64,000 bases of DNA from Azospirillum doebereinerae (GTDB lineage: Bacteria; Pseudomonadota; Alphaproteobacteria; Azospirillales; Azospirillaceae). Positions 8,515 through 17,288 of the stretch are shown here, in pieces. Under the pieces are notes generated by a model. It did not search any database, had not been told where the DNA came from, and saw nothing but the letters and a program-made list of their open reading frames with translations. Where the stretch lies: NCBI RefSeq assembly GCF_003989665.1, contig NZ_RZIJ01000002.1:186001-250000 (forward strand). Reading direction: 5' to 3'. The position numbers and the translations under genes were made by a program. Each line of letters opens with the position of its first letter. Position 1 is the stretch's first letter.

Positions 8515-10242
8515 ATGACCGGTCCCGACGACAGCGGCATCGACGGGATCGTCGAGGACCCGAACGGCGACTTCGCCGCTCCCGGCACGGTGCAGGGCAC
8601 CATCGACCGCGCACGGCATTACCGCGAGCAGGTCCTTTCCTCGATACCGGGGCTGCTGGTCCACCGGGGTGGGCGCGTCCTGCATTGCAACCGTCCGGCC
8701 GCCCAGCTTCTGGGCTATGCGACGCCCGAGGAGGTGCTGGCACTGCCCGGCGTGCTGGCCCTGGTCTCCGAAGACGCCGCCTTCGCGGAGCGCCAAGCCT
8801 ACGAGCAATGCCTGGCCGGCGTCACCCGCGAGGACGTTCGCCGGATCAAGCGCCAGCGCGCCGACGGTGGGGTGCAATGGTTCGACCAGCTTCTGGAGCC
8901 GGTGGACTGGGGCGGCGCGCCGGCCGTCCTGGAAACGCTGGCCCAGGTCCGCCCGCAGACCGGCTACACCCAGATGCCGCACCAGTGGCAGCTGCTCCAG
9001 GCCGCCATCGACGCCATGCCGAACGGCGTGCTGATGCTCGACCGCGACATCAAGATGGAGGGGGCGAACAGCGAGTTCCTGCGGCTGTGGGACTACCCGC
9101 CCGGCCTGTTCCCGCCGGGCACGCCGATGGACGTCATGCTGACCTACAACCACCAGCGCGGCGATTACGGCGACGTCCCCTGCGGGCCGATCGTCGCCGA
9201 GCTGGCCAGCCGCTTCCTGGTCCGTTGCGTCATCAACGCCGAGCGTCACGTGCCGAACGGCCGGATCCTCGACATCCGGACCGCGCCGCGCGCCGATGGC
9301 GGCTACGTCGTCACCCATGTCGACATCACCGACCGCAAGCGCATCGAGAACGAACTGCGCGAGGCCAAGGAGCGCGCCGAGACCATCCTGAAGGAGCTGC
9401 GCGAGACCCAGCAGCAGTTGATCGTGCAGGAGAAGATGGCGTCGCTCGGCCAGCTCACCGCCGGGATCGCGCATGAGCTGAAGAACCCCCTCAACTTCGT
9501 CAACAACTTCGCGGAGCTGTCGGGGGAATTGCTGGACGAGCTGCTGGCCCTGCTCGGCCCGCTCGACGACCGGATGAACGCGGCCGACCGCGCCGACGCC
9601 GAAGACCTCACGGCCAGCCTGCAAAGCAACCTGCGCAAGATCGCCGACCACGGCCGGCGCGCCGACAACATCGTCAAGAGCATGCTGGAGCATTCGCGCG
9701 GCGGCGGCGGCGAATGGCAGACCGCCGATATGAACGCCCTGGTCGACGAGGCGCTGGCCCTGTCCTACCACGCCGTCCGTGCCCAGGACCGTGGCTTCAA
9801 CACGGAGCTGGAACGCCGCTTCGACCCGGCGGTGGGGGCGCTGAACCTGGTACCCCAGGATGTCTCCCGCGTTCTGGTCAACGTGTTCACCAACGCCTTC
9901 TACGCGCTGCGCAAGCGCCAGAAGACGGACACCGAGCCGGACTATCGCCCGAGGCTCACGGTCTCTACCGTGGATTGTGGCGGAACGGTGGAAATCCGGA
10001 TACGTGACAATGGAACCGGCATGACTCCGGCAGTCATCGCCAAACTATTCACACCCTTTTTCACGACAAAACCAACGGGAGAGGGAACCGGCTTGGGACT
10101 TTCGCTCAGCTACGACATTGTGGTACATCAACATAGGGGTCGCTTCGACGTGAGCAGCGTCGAGAACGACCACGCCGAATTCACGATCACGCTGCCACGC
10201 GCCATACCGGCGGTGTCGCTAGGGGAGCGCCGCAAGACATGA
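8515..10242 (+). CDS. PAS-domain sensor histidine kinase (cytoplasmic)
   Basis: 575 residues. Two PAS-like domains (about 40-150, RVLHCNRPAAQLLGYATPEEV; about 160-275, PNGVLMLDRDIKMEGANSEFLRLW, the latter of the PAS-7 style) are joined by a coiled coil to a kinase core. The H-box is IAHELKNPLNFVNNF (His near 320), with N box NVFTNAFYALRKR, G1 DNGTGMTP and G2 GEGTGLGLSLSY. There are no membrane segments. The last codons overlap the ATG of the following receiver gene (ATGA), so the pair is a two-component system. Base composition becomes slightly less GC-rich near the 3' end. Confidence 0.9.
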   Translation: MTGPDDSGIDGIVEDPNGDFAAPGTVQGTIDRARHYREQVLSSIPGLLVHRGGRVLHCNRPAAQLLGYATPEEVLALPGVLALVSEDAAFAERQAYEQCLAGVTREDVRRIKRQRADGGVQWFDQLLEPVDWGGAPAVLETLAQVRPQTGYTQMPHQWQLLQAAIDAMPNGVLMLDRDIKMEGANSEFLRLWDYPPGLFPPGTPMDVMLTYNHQRGDYGDVPCGPIVAELASRFLVRCVINAERHVPNGRILDIRTAPRADGGYVVTHVDITDRKRIENELREAKERAETILKELRETQQQLIVQEKMASLGQLTAGIAHELKNPLNFVNNFAELSGELLDELLALLGPLDDRMNAADRADAEDLTASLQSNLRKIADHGRRADNIVKSMLEHSRGGGGEWQTADMNALVDEALALSYHAVRAQDRGFNTELERRFDPAVGALNLVPQDVSRVLVNVFTNAFYALRKRQKTDTEPDYRPRLTVSTVDCGGTVEIRIRDNGTGMTPAVIAKLFTPFFTTKPTGEGTGLGLSLSYDIVVHQHRGRFDVSSVENDHAEFTITLPRAIPAVSLGERRKT

Positions 10243-10634
10243 CTCTGGGTATCCTTGTCGTCGACGACGAACCGGACATCGAAGATCTGTTTCGCCAGCG
10301 CTTTCGCGCCGAACTGCGCACCGGACAGTTGGCTCTCCATTTCGCGTCCTCGGCCGAGCAGGCCCTCGAATGTCTTGCCTCCGGCCTTCAACCTGAAGCG
10401 GTGCTTGTGCTGAGCGACATCAACATGCCGGGGATGAGCGGCCTCGACCTGTTGGAGCGGTTGCGGTCGGAGTTGCCGACCGTGCCGGTGGTGATGGTGA
10501 CCGCCTATGGCGACACCGAGAACCGCCAGCGCGCGCTGGAGATCGGCGCCACCGACCTGGTCACCAAACCGGTGGATTTCGCGGCGCTGAAGAAGCTGGT
10601 CAATTCGGTCATCGCCCGGAAAACAGCCGCATAA
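10239..10634 (+). CDS. Single-domain response regulator paired with the upstream kinase
   Basis: 131 residues consisting only of a receiver: acidic D9/D10, phosphoacceptor D60 in VLSDINMPGMSG, VMVTAYGD switch region and TKPVDF lysine. It closely resembles the N-terminal receiver of the hybrid protein at 6758 (same LSDINMPGM and AYGD segments), so the two probably arose by duplication. It has no DNA-binding domain, so it probably acts by protein contact or as a phosphate relay. It is translationally coupled to the kinase gene. Confidence 0.92.
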   Translation: MTLGILVVDDEPDIEDLFRQRFRAELRTGQLALHFASSAEQALECLASGLQPEAVLVLSDINMPGMSGLDLLERLRSELPTVPVVMVTAYGDTENRQRALEIGATDLVTKPVDFAALKKLVNSVIARKTAA

Positions 10635-10701
10635 GCACCAAGGACCGCCATGCCGTGACCGTGTCCATGGCCGACCAGGGCCTCCTTCGCGGTGAGGGAG
10701 C

Positions 10702-11586
10702 ATGAGGCCTCTGGTCGCCGCGACCGCGTGGGCCGTCGTCTCCGCCATCGCCTTTTCCACCAGCTCCGCCGCCGCGAAGTTTCTCGGGCAGAAACTCCCG
10801 ACCGCCGAACTGTCCTTCTTTCGGGCGGCGTTCGGCGTGCTGCTGCTGGTGGGAGCGTGGCGTTTCCTCGTCGGCGCACGGAAGGCGCGCGATCCCTGGG
10901 GGCATGTCATCCGTTGCGGCCTGGGCGTGGTCGCGCTTTATGGCTTCATGCATGCCTTGGCAACGCTGCCGCTGGCGCTGGCGAGCCTTCTGTTCGTGAC
11001 CCGCGTGCTGTTGCTGCCGGTGGCCGCCCGTCTCATGCTGGGCGAGCGGTCGGGGCCGGCGGTGTGGATCGCGGTGACCACCGGCTTCGTCGGGGCCGTG
11101 GTGTCGCTCTGGCCCGCCCTGACCCTTCCCGAACTGCGGCTCGGCATCGCCGCGGCCCTTGTGGCGTCCATTTCCTCGGCGGGATCGCAGGTGGCGGTGC
11201 GGCGGCTGACGGCGACGAATCCCGCCGGGCTGATCGTGTTGATCTACACCGCCGCGTCGGTGGCGGCGACCTTGCCCTTCGCCGTGACCGGTTGGGTGGC
11301 TCCCCTCCCGTCCGACTGGCCGATCCTCGCCGCGTTGGGAGGATTCGCGGTTCTGGCGCAGTTCGCCGCCGCCAAGGCGTTTTCCTGGGCCCCGGTCGGA
11401 TTCCTCGCTCCGCTCGACGTGCTGGCGGTGCCGGTCGGCGCCATGCTCGGCCTTGTGCTTTTCGGAGAGGTCCCGACCGCTTACGACTGGATCGGCGGCG
11501 GTCTCATCGTGATCGCCGCCTTCTTCGTGAATCGGCCCGGCGGGCGGCGATTCGATTTGAAGGGGAATATCCCTCATAGGATGTAA
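10702..11586 (+). CDS. EamA/DMT-family transporter
   Basis: 294 residues with ten predicted membrane helices arranged as two EamA repeats. The first repeat has AIAFSTSSAAAKFLGQKLPTAELSFFRAAFG and the second has AGSQVAVRRL and FSWAPVGFLAPLDVLAVPVGAMLGLVLFGE. Members of the drug/metabolite family export amino acids, metabolites or drugs across the inner membrane; the substrate cannot be read from sequence. The ATG follows a GGTGAGGGAGC region. It stands alone, about 70 bases after the receiver gene. Confidence 0.87.
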   Translation: MRPLVAATAWAVVSAIAFSTSSAAAKFLGQKLPTAELSFFRAAFGVLLLVGAWRFLVGARKARDPWGHVIRCGLGVVALYGFMHALATLPLALASLLFVTRVLLLPVAARLMLGERSGPAVWIAVTTGFVGAVVSLWPALTLPELRLGIAAALVASISSAGSQVAVRRLTATNPAGLIVLIYTAASVAATLPFAVTGWVAPLPSDWPILAALGGFAVLAQFAAAKAFSWAPVGFLAPLDVLAVPVGAMLGLVLFGEVPTAYDWIGGGLIVIAAFFVNRPGGRRFDLKGNIPHRM

Positions 11587-11624
11587 CATACCGGAATACT
11601 CCCGACTGCCGGAGAGATCTTTCG

Positions 11625-11646
11625 GTTGTTGCACAACTACAACAAC
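11625..11646. promoter_or_regulatory. Inverted repeat upstream of PAS-LuxR gene
   Basis: GTTGTTG (11625-11631) and CAACAAC (11640-11646) form a 7-bp inverted repeat with an 8-base spacer, in the AT-richer 180-base gap before the LuxR-type gene. It could be an operator. No hexamer promoter can be called with confidence. Confidence 0.3.
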
Positions 11647-11766
11647 ATCATGGCTTCGATAAGGAAAAGCGCATGGCGGTCCCAATTTTGGGATTTGCCG
11701 CGTGATCGGTCGCGAAAAAAATGGCACGCTTCCGGTGTTATACAACTTTTATCGCTCGCCGTGAAC

Positions 11767-12801
11767 ATGATCGACATCCCGACCGGTCTGACCGCATTGA
11801 TCGACGTCGCCGCGGAAATGCGCGGCGCGATCCTGATCTATCGGGACGATGTGGTGGTTTTCGCCAACCAGGAGGCAAAGCGGATCTACGCGTGCCAGGA
11901 TTGGACCAACCCAGTTTCGTTCGATCAATGCTTCAACAAGGCGATCGAGCTTGGCCGCATCGACGACCGCACCATTCTCGACGACCCCGCCGGGCATCTG
12001 GCCTACGCGAAGATGACGAGGGCGCGGGGGATCGACTTCCGGTTTCGGCGCCTCTACGACGGCGAAGCCTACGACCGGCATCACACCGGCCTGGACAGCG
12101 AATGGAACGCCCAGATCTGGGTCAAGGCACGGCCGGTCAACGCCGACATCGACATTCCGGGCTCGTCAGCCCCCGGTCTGTTGGAACAGTTGGAACAGAA
12201 CCGCGCCATGGCAAGGATGACCGCCCTTTTGGAACAGATGGGCGTTGCGATGGCCGTGGTGGACGCCGATGGCCGGACGCTGGATTGCTCGCCCCTGATG
12301 GCGAATCGGTTCGACGACGGCGCGCCGCTTAGCCGCGACGGTCTCGGGTTTCTCCGCTGCCAGGACGATGCGTGCACGGTCCGGCTGCGCCGCGCCATCG
12401 GCGCTGTGGCGCGCGGCCGGGAGACGGCGGCCCTGGTTCCCGTCCTCGCCGACGGAACGCTCCATCCCATCGCGGTCATGTCCGCTCCGCAGGCCGACGG
12501 AACCGCCATCGTCGTGATCAACGAGACCGCCCAGGCGGAGTCGCTGGGCGGCATCCTGATGGCCGCCTATGGCCTGACGAACCGCGAAGCCGACGTGGTG
12601 GTGCGCCTGGGCGGCGGCGAGACCGCCGACGAGATCGCCACGGCGCTCGACCGGAAGCTCGACACGGTGCGGCGGCAGATCGCGACGGCGAAGGCCAAGA
12701 TCGCCGCCGACCGTCAACACAACCTCGCCCACATCATCACGCGGGCGGCGGCGCTGTTCGGCGGCATTTCGCCGCCGTCCTCAAGAAAGGGAAAGCAATG
12801 A
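11767..12801 (+). CDS. PAS-like/LuxR-type transcriptional regulator
   Basis: 344 residues from the ATG at 11767; a TTG at 11626 would add 47 residues of unlikely composition. Residues 1-110 look like a PAS sensor (AEMRGAILIYRDDVVVFANQEAKRIYA), and a second PAS-like segment lies near 150-240 (LLEQMGVAMAVVDADGRTLDCSPLMANRF). The C-terminus carries a LuxR/GerE helix-turn-helix (YGLTNREADVVVRLGGGETADEIATALDRKLDTVRRQIATAKAKI). It is a probable cytoplasmic, ligand-responsive regulator. Its stop overlaps the next ATG (ATGA), so the next gene is in the same operon. Targets are unknown. Confidence 0.8.
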   Translation: MIDIPTGLTALIDVAAEMRGAILIYRDDVVVFANQEAKRIYACQDWTNPVSFDQCFNKAIELGRIDDRTILDDPAGHLAYAKMTRARGIDFRFRRLYDGEAYDRHHTGLDSEWNAQIWVKARPVNADIDIPGSSAPGLLEQLEQNRAMARMTALLEQMGVAMAVVDADGRTLDCSPLMANRFDDGAPLSRDGLGFLRCQDDACTVRLRRAIGAVARGRETAALVPVLADGTLHPIAVMSAPQADGTAIVVINETAQAESLGGILMAAYGLTNREADVVVRLGGGETADEIATALDRKLDTVRRQIATAKAKIAADRQHNLAHIITRAAALFGGISPPSSRKGKQ

Positions 12802-13277
12802 GCGGTCTGGATTATGTGAAGGGTTATGATTTTTCCCGCGTGATCGCCCATATGCAGCGCGACGGCCTGTCCCGGGACGAGGCCACGCAGTCGGCGGAAC
12901 AGCTCCGCGCCTTCATGGCGCTGAACGCCATGCGCCTGGAATCGCCGGTCTGCCTCGTGGCCTGGGAAGGGATGGAGCCGGCGTGGCACGCCTTCATCCT
13001 GGACACGCGCGCCTACGCCCGTTTCTGCCAGAACGCGTTCGGCGGCATGCTGCACCATTGGCCGGACGCCTACGGCACCGCCGAGTTCCGCGCCGGCTGG
13101 TCCAAGACGGTGGAACTGGCCGCCAAGCATTTCGGCATCTTCCTGGATCGCAACCCGGAAGCCCGCGAGTCCGGCCGGGGCAAGCAGTGGAACATGGCCG
13201 CCTTCTGCTCGCGCGAGCCCGGCGAAGGGGAAGAGTGGCCCTTGAACGTCGAGTCGAACATCCAGTCGGTCGCCTGA
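12798..13277 (+). CDS. Conserved protein resembling the glycine-rich-domain (GRDP-like) family
   Basis: 159 residues, coupled to the LuxR-type gene by an ATGA overlap. The central segment EPAWHAFILDTRAYARFCQN followed by FGGMLHHWPD resembles the family in which a WHxFIL...YxxFC...G..xHH pattern recurs (glycine-rich domain-containing protein-like). The Trp-His and paired His residues could bind metal. There is no signal peptide or membrane segment. The function is unknown; the assignment rests on pattern memory and is tentative. Confidence 0.75.
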   Translation: MSGLDYVKGYDFSRVIAHMQRDGLSRDEATQSAEQLRAFMALNAMRLESPVCLVAWEGMEPAWHAFILDTRAYARFCQNAFGGMLHHWPDAYGTAEFRAGWSKTVELAAKHFGIFLDRNPEARESGRGKQWNMAAFCSREPGEGEEWPLNVESNIQSVA

Positions 13278-13428
13278 CGCCGTCTCCCGTGGGCGCTTGG
13301 CCCATGGGGATGATCCGGGATCGGGAGGGAGGCGCCAGCAAGGCGGGGGCCTCCCCTTCCAGATAGCGGGCTCTCCCTGTTTCAAGGCGGCCCTGTCGCC
13401 GTTGGACGTCATGAAAGGAACGCGCGGC

Positions 13429-13929
13429 ATGGGCGTCATCCCCTTCCCCCTCACGAATCGGGGAGTTCGGCATCCCACCTTCCCGGTGATCGAGGTCAGC
13501 CACTTGTCTCTCGACGAGGCGGCCGATTGGCAGGCGAACGTGATGGCCGAATGCCGGCGGCGCAGGGTCCCGACCTCATCCCTGGCCGATTGGCTGGAAA
13601 CGCGCGGCCTGCTGCTCCGCTGCACCGTCCTGTCGAGCGACGGACCGGGAGAACCGTTGCGCATTCCTGGACAAGCCCTCATCCCCGCACTGAACGGAGA
13701 GAGGGAACCGGGGGCCATACATCATCCCGGCGCTACGGATCCTCATCTCCTCGCCCAAACCATCGGCGTCCAATGCGCGGAGAACGTCAGTGCCGGCGAG
13801 GCGGTGCTCAACCGAATTCTGGTGTCGGGCATCGGCTGCCCCTTCGTCCACACGCACGCCTTCTACGGCTGGGAGGACAAAGGGCGCCGGAGGGTCCTGT
13901 CCGCCGTCGACATTCAAACCCTTCATTGA
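13429..13929 (+). CDS. Hypothetical protein
   Basis: 166 residues from the ATG at 13429, which has AAAGGAA nine bases upstream; in-frame ATGs at 13411 and 13297 would give 172 or 210 residues. The sequence (VIEVSHLSLDEAADWQANVMAECRRRRVPTSSLADWLETRG, then a Cys/His-containing C-terminal half with GCPFVHTHAFYGW) matches no family I recognise. It is predicted soluble. It lies in the same direction as its neighbours in a cluster of small genes between a LuxR-type regulator and the integrated element. Confidence 0.6.
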   Translation: MGVIPFPLTNRGVRHPTFPVIEVSHLSLDEAADWQANVMAECRRRRVPTSSLADWLETRGLLLRCTVLSSDGPGEPLRIPGQALIPALNGEREPGAIHHPGATDPHLLAQTIGVQCAENVSAGEAVLNRILVSGIGCPFVHTHAFYGWEDKGRRRVLSAVDIQTLH

Positions 13930-14007
13930 AACGGCCCCCACCCTATGGCCGTTGCTCCGAGGGTTGCCACGCCTTCCAACGATCCCTTTTCCCGAAAGGA
14001 GGGTTGC

Positions 14008-14463
14008 ATGCCATGCCGGAAAGAAGCGTCCACCGACCCGGACGTGTTTGCCCTGCCTGACATTTTCGTCCGGGAAGAGGCGTGTCATCTGCCCCAGATC
14101 GATCATCTGTCCATCACCCAGCTCCGTCGGCGCGCCGCCGAGGACCGGGAGGATGCCCTGGGAATGAACCGGTTGGCCAACACCGGTTGCCTCGCCATGC
14201 TGCTGGCCGATGCCGAACGGTGCGAAGCCCGTGCCGACGCGTTGGAAACGTTTATCGGCGGATTGGATGAAACGATCCGGACCCAGCTCACGATGACTGA
14301 GGTCACGGTGACCGACCTTCGGTCCTTGATCGCGCGTTGCGTGAACGGCATCGCTCCCGGCCCAGAAGGCAGCGAAGCCAACGCGCCGGCCGGGCTGTCA
14401 TCGACGCTGGCCGCCTCCATCGCGATCGCGCTTCGAAACCGGCACGCGTTGGCGAAAGTCTGA
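14008..14463 (+). CDS. Hypothetical protein
   Basis: 151 residues. The start at 14008 is set by a strong AAAGGAGGG Shine-Dalgarno about five bases upstream; the longer frame from 13945 lacks one. The N-terminus has a CxxC pair (MPCRKE); the middle is helical and acidic (QLRRRAAEDREDALGMNRLANTGCLAMLLADAERCEARADALETF). No family recognised. It sits eight bases before a small LuxR-type gene, so the two are probably co-transcribed. Confidence 0.6.
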   Translation: MPCRKEASTDPDVFALPDIFVREEACHLPQIDHLSITQLRRRAAEDREDALGMNRLANTGCLAMLLADAERCEARADALETFIGGLDETIRTQLTMTEVTVTDLRSLIARCVNGIAPGPEGSEANAPAGLSSTLAASIAIALRNRHALAKV

Positions 14464-14470
14464 CGCCGGC

Positions 14471-14818
14471 ATGACGGCCCCGCTCCCGCCTCCAGCCCTG
14501 CCCCCACAGGTCGGTTCGCTGCTGCGCTCCGACGCAACCGCGGCGCCGAAACGTGGGCGGGATGCGCTTGCCCGGTTGTCTCGGCTGTCGACACGGGAAA
14601 TCGACGTGCTGGGGCTGCTGGCGCTTGGCAAGACCTCCAAGGTCATAGCCTACGAATTGAGCATCAGCGCCAAGACGGTGGAAATCCACCGGGCGCGCAT
14701 CATGGCCAAGATGGGCTGCGGCAGCTTGGTCGAACTGGGCCGGTTGTGGGAAGCCGCCGTCGCAGCCCTGCCCACGTCACTGGACGCGACGACCCTCGAG
14801 AACGATCGCCTCGACTGA
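14471..14818 (+). CDS. Stand-alone LuxR-type helix-turn-helix protein
   Basis: 115 residues. After a Pro-rich leader, residues 38-100 form a GerE/LuxR DNA-binding domain with the FixJ-like pattern LSTREIDVLGLLALGKTSKVIAYELSISAKTVEIHRARIMAKMG. No sensor or receiver domain is attached, so activity is probably set by expression level or by a partner. It follows the 151-residue gene by seven bases. It is the second LuxR-type regulator within 3 kb. Confidence 0.85.
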   Translation: MTAPLPPPALPPQVGSLLRSDATAAPKRGRDALARLSRLSTREIDVLGLLALGKTSKVIAYELSISAKTVEIHRARIMAKMGCGSLVELGRLWEAAVAALPTSLDATTLENDRLD

Positions 14819-14848
14819 CCGGCAACGCGGCAGCGAGGCGAAGATGGG

Positions 14849-15136
14849 TTATTGCAGCGTGGTGTGCTCCGCCGCATGTTCCGACGAACGGATCATCGCG
14901 GCCCGCGTCATGCCGTAGCTGTCCAGCCGGTCGATGACCTTCCGGTAATAGCCGAGCACGTAGACTCGCAGTTCGGCGGTCAGCCCGGCGTTGCCGCGCT
15001 GGTTGTCGATTTCCGAGACCAGTTCGGTCACCGACAGGCAGCGCCGCCGCGCCACGTCGTCGACGGCATCCCAGATGTCCTGCTCCATGCGCAGGCTGGT
15101 GCGGCGACCGTTGACTCTGATGTTCCGGCAGATCAT
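14849..15136 (-). CDS. Ribbon-helix-helix domain protein
   Basis: 95 residues, transcribed toward the LuxR-type gene. The segment RTSLRMEQDIWDAVDDVARRRCLSVTELVSEID is the beta-strand/two-helix pattern of the RHH_4 family, seen in many alphaproteobacteria as a small DNA-binding protein. The C-terminal half (LRVYVLGYYRKVIDRL) is helical. It ends about 190 bases from the left attachment repeat and lies on the host side. Confidence 0.85.
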   Translation of the reverse strand: MICRNIRVNGRRTSLRMEQDIWDAVDDVARRRCLSVTELVSEIDNQRGNAGLTAELRVYVLGYYRKVIDRLDSYGMTRAAMIRSSEHAAEHTTLQ

Positions 15137-15324
15137 TCCGCATTCCCCCCATGGCTGCTTGCGTAATGTTCTATGCAGGCAATCGGCCGGGGTAAGCAGT
15201 GAAGTTTTTCACATCGCGGAGCGTGGCCACGTCGAACACCCCGCTCACCATCAACCTTCGGGAAGCCCGCTCGGCGAACCGAGGCGGGCCGACTCGAGTC
15301 ACCCGCAACGAATCTTGATGGGGA

Positions 15325-15383
15325 AGGATGGTGCGGGCGGCGGGGGTCGAACCCGCATGCCTTGCGGCGAGGGATTTTAAGTC
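15325..15383. repeat. Left attachment site (tRNA-Leu 3' fragment)
   Basis: A 59-base direct repeat identical to 30245-30303. It covers the CCA end, acceptor 3' strand, T arm, variable arm and anticodon loop half of tRNA-Leu(UAA) on the minus strand. Sequence diverges at 15384, inside the anticodon stem. This is the displaced original 3' end; it has no 5' half and is not a functional tRNA. Confidence 0.93.
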
Positions 15384-15511
15384 TCTCGCTACCGGGTTTT
15401 CCGGTATTTTCCAGAAATGGCGGATGATCGCCAAACCCCATGAAAACCAACGGTTTTCCGCCACCCTTCCCTTTCCGTCTTTTTCCCGAATATGATCGCA
15501 CTTTCGTCACG

Positions 15512-15545
15512 GTGGGTCCTGGGTGGGTCCTGGGGCGTGGGTCCT
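15512..15545. repeat. Left arm-type repeats (probable integrase/excisionase sites)
   Basis: Three direct copies of TGGGTCCT at 15513-15520, 15524-15531 and 15538-15545. The first two form GTGGGTCCTGGGTGGGTCCT, which recurs exactly at 30166-30185 inside the other end. Position inside both att cores and constant 11-base phasing suggest arm-type binding sites for the integrase. Confidence 0.7.
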
Positions 15546-15558
15546 ACGGGGGATGGGG

Positions 15559-16818
15559 ATGGAAGCCAAGATCACGAAAAAGTTGGTGGATCAGGTCCAG
15601 GCGGGGGACAGGGACCTGTTGGTGTTCGACACGCTGCTTAAGGGCTTCGTGCTGAAAGTCACGCCGAAGGGCGCCAAGGTCTATCTGGTGATCTACCGTA
15701 TGGGCGGCCGAGACACCCCAAAGCAGAAGGTGACCATCGGCCGGCACGGCTCCCCCTGGACGCCGGACCAAGCCCGCACCGAGGCCGAGAAGCTGTTGGC
15801 GTCGGTGAAGCAGGGCACCGACCCGGCGGCCGAGAAGAAGGCCCGGACGAAACGGGGCGCCACCGTCTCCGATCTGGCGGACAGCTACCTCACCGAGCAT
15901 GTGGAGGTGAAGAACAAGGCCAGCACGGCGACCGGCTTCCGCCGACTGGTGGAGAAGGAAATCAAGCCCGCGCTGGGGAAGCTCCAAGTGGACAAGGTGA
16001 CCCGTGCCGATGTCGCCAAGCTCCACCACGACATGCGGGACACCCCGCGACAGGCGAATCAGACGCTGGCCGTCCTCTCCAAGATGTTCGGCCTTGCCGA
16101 AGTCTGGGGCATGCGCCCGGACGAGACCAACCCGTGCAAGAAGATCGAGCGATACCGCGAGAACAAGCGGGAGCGCTTCCTGTCCACCCCCGAGGTGGAG
16201 CGGCTGGGGAAGGTGCTGGCCGAACTCGACCAGACCACCGAGGTGCATGAAACCGTCCTGGCTGGTCTCCGTCTGCTGCTGCTGACCGGCTGCCGCCTGG
16301 GGGAAGTGCTGGCGCTGCGCTGGGACGATGTGGTGGAGGGTGCCGTCCTGATCCGCGACGGCAAGGCGGGTGCCCGCATTCACACCATCGGCGCCCTGGC
16401 CCAAGCCTTCCTGGCCGATCTGCCCCGCACGTCGGTGTGGGTGCTGCCGGCACCGCTCGATCTCAAGAAACCGTTGCCGAACAGTACGATCTCCCACGCC
16501 TGGGGCACGGTGCGCACCAAGGCCGGACTGGAGGACGTCCACCTTCACGATCTTCGCCACACGGTCGGGACCTACGCCGGCCAGACTGGAGCGAACGCCT
16601 TCCTCGTGCGCGACAAGCTGGGTCACAAAACGCTGGCGATGACAGGCCGGTATGTGAACCGGGACGCCAACCCGCTGCGCGAACTGTCCGACAAGATTGA
16701 GGGCCGGATCATGGGCGCGCTGAACGCTGGCGCCGCGACGGCCAAGGGCGAAGTGGCCGGGGCCGAGGTGGCGTCACTGCCGGAGACGAAGAAGCGGAAA
16801 CGTGCCGGAGTTACCTGA
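15559..16818 (+). CDS. Tyrosine recombinase (integrase)
   Basis: 419 residues. The N-terminus (about 1-90) is the DUF4102-like arm-binding domain of P4-type integrases (LLVFDTLLKGFVLKVTPKGAKVYLVIYR), a SAM-like core-binding domain follows (100-200), and the catalytic domain carries R246 (TGCRLGEVLAL), H330 and R333 (HLHDLRH), H356 (LGHKT) and the nucleophile Y365 (GRYVN). All catalytic residues are present, so it is probably active. ATGs at 15553 and 15559 compete; 15559 begins the family-like MEAKITKKLV. It reads inward from the left att site and would catalyse integration into tRNA-Leu. Confidence 0.95.
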   Translation: MEAKITKKLVDQVQAGDRDLLVFDTLLKGFVLKVTPKGAKVYLVIYRMGGRDTPKQKVTIGRHGSPWTPDQARTEAEKLLASVKQGTDPAAEKKARTKRGATVSDLADSYLTEHVEVKNKASTATGFRRLVEKEIKPALGKLQVDKVTRADVAKLHHDMRDTPRQANQTLAVLSKMFGLAEVWGMRPDETNPCKKIERYRENKRERFLSTPEVERLGKVLAELDQTTEVHETVLAGLRLLLLTGCRLGEVLALRWDDVVEGAVLIRDGKAGARIHTIGALAQAFLADLPRTSVWVLPAPLDLKKPLPNSTISHAWGTVRTKAGLEDVHLHDLRHTVGTYAGQTGANAFLVRDKLGHKTLAMTGRYVNRDANPLRELSDKIEGRIMGALNAGAATAKGEVAGAEVASLPETKKRKRAGVT

Positions 16819-17288
16819 TTTCCGGGCTAACTGGGGTAACCGTCAGCCCGACAATGGTTGCCATTCCATCGGAGCGCTAGGGAACGGTTAAGGTGTCGTT
16901 GGACAGCGCGTCCACTGTCAACAGCGTCCTGAACCGTCACATGCGAAGGGGGCTCGTTCCGCCCGATCCTTATAGGCAGCATTCTTCCTGCCATCAGGAG
17001 AACTCTATGATCGACCTCACACGCATTTCTGCTAACTCTATCGGCGAAGGGTAGTTCATAGGTTGCGCTTAAGCGTGACATGCCGCCCAGCTCAGGCTGA
17101 ACTAAATCATTGATACTCCTGGATTGTTGAAAAATTTAGTGCTTATGCACGTGAAATATGGTGGTGTGTGCGCAACACTCGTGGGGTCATATCGGAAAAA
17201 TATCACCCCGTGGTGATTTTTGTCGATTGATCGCGGATCAAACATCCGCATATCTTGTTTCTTAAGCGCTGGGGAGGCGCGGATAAGC
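16819..17288. other. Noncoding gap between integrase and toxin-antitoxin pair
   Basis: 470 bases with no convincing gene; the short frames on the minus strand have no family-like sequence. The GC content drops toward the right. An inverted repeat ATCACC-ccgt-GGTGAT (17202-17217) followed by TTTT lies about 70 bases before the toxin start and could be an operator or a weak terminator. A short GGGCT/AGCCC hairpin (16824-16849) follows the integrase. Confidence 0.5.

Noticed and set aside
15137..15324. Small minus-strand frames around the left att site
   Set aside because: They read through the tRNA fragment and have no coding character.
15325..15383. Second tRNA-Leu gene
   Set aside because: Only the 3' half is present; the sequence after 15383 does not continue the tRNA, so it is an att remnant.
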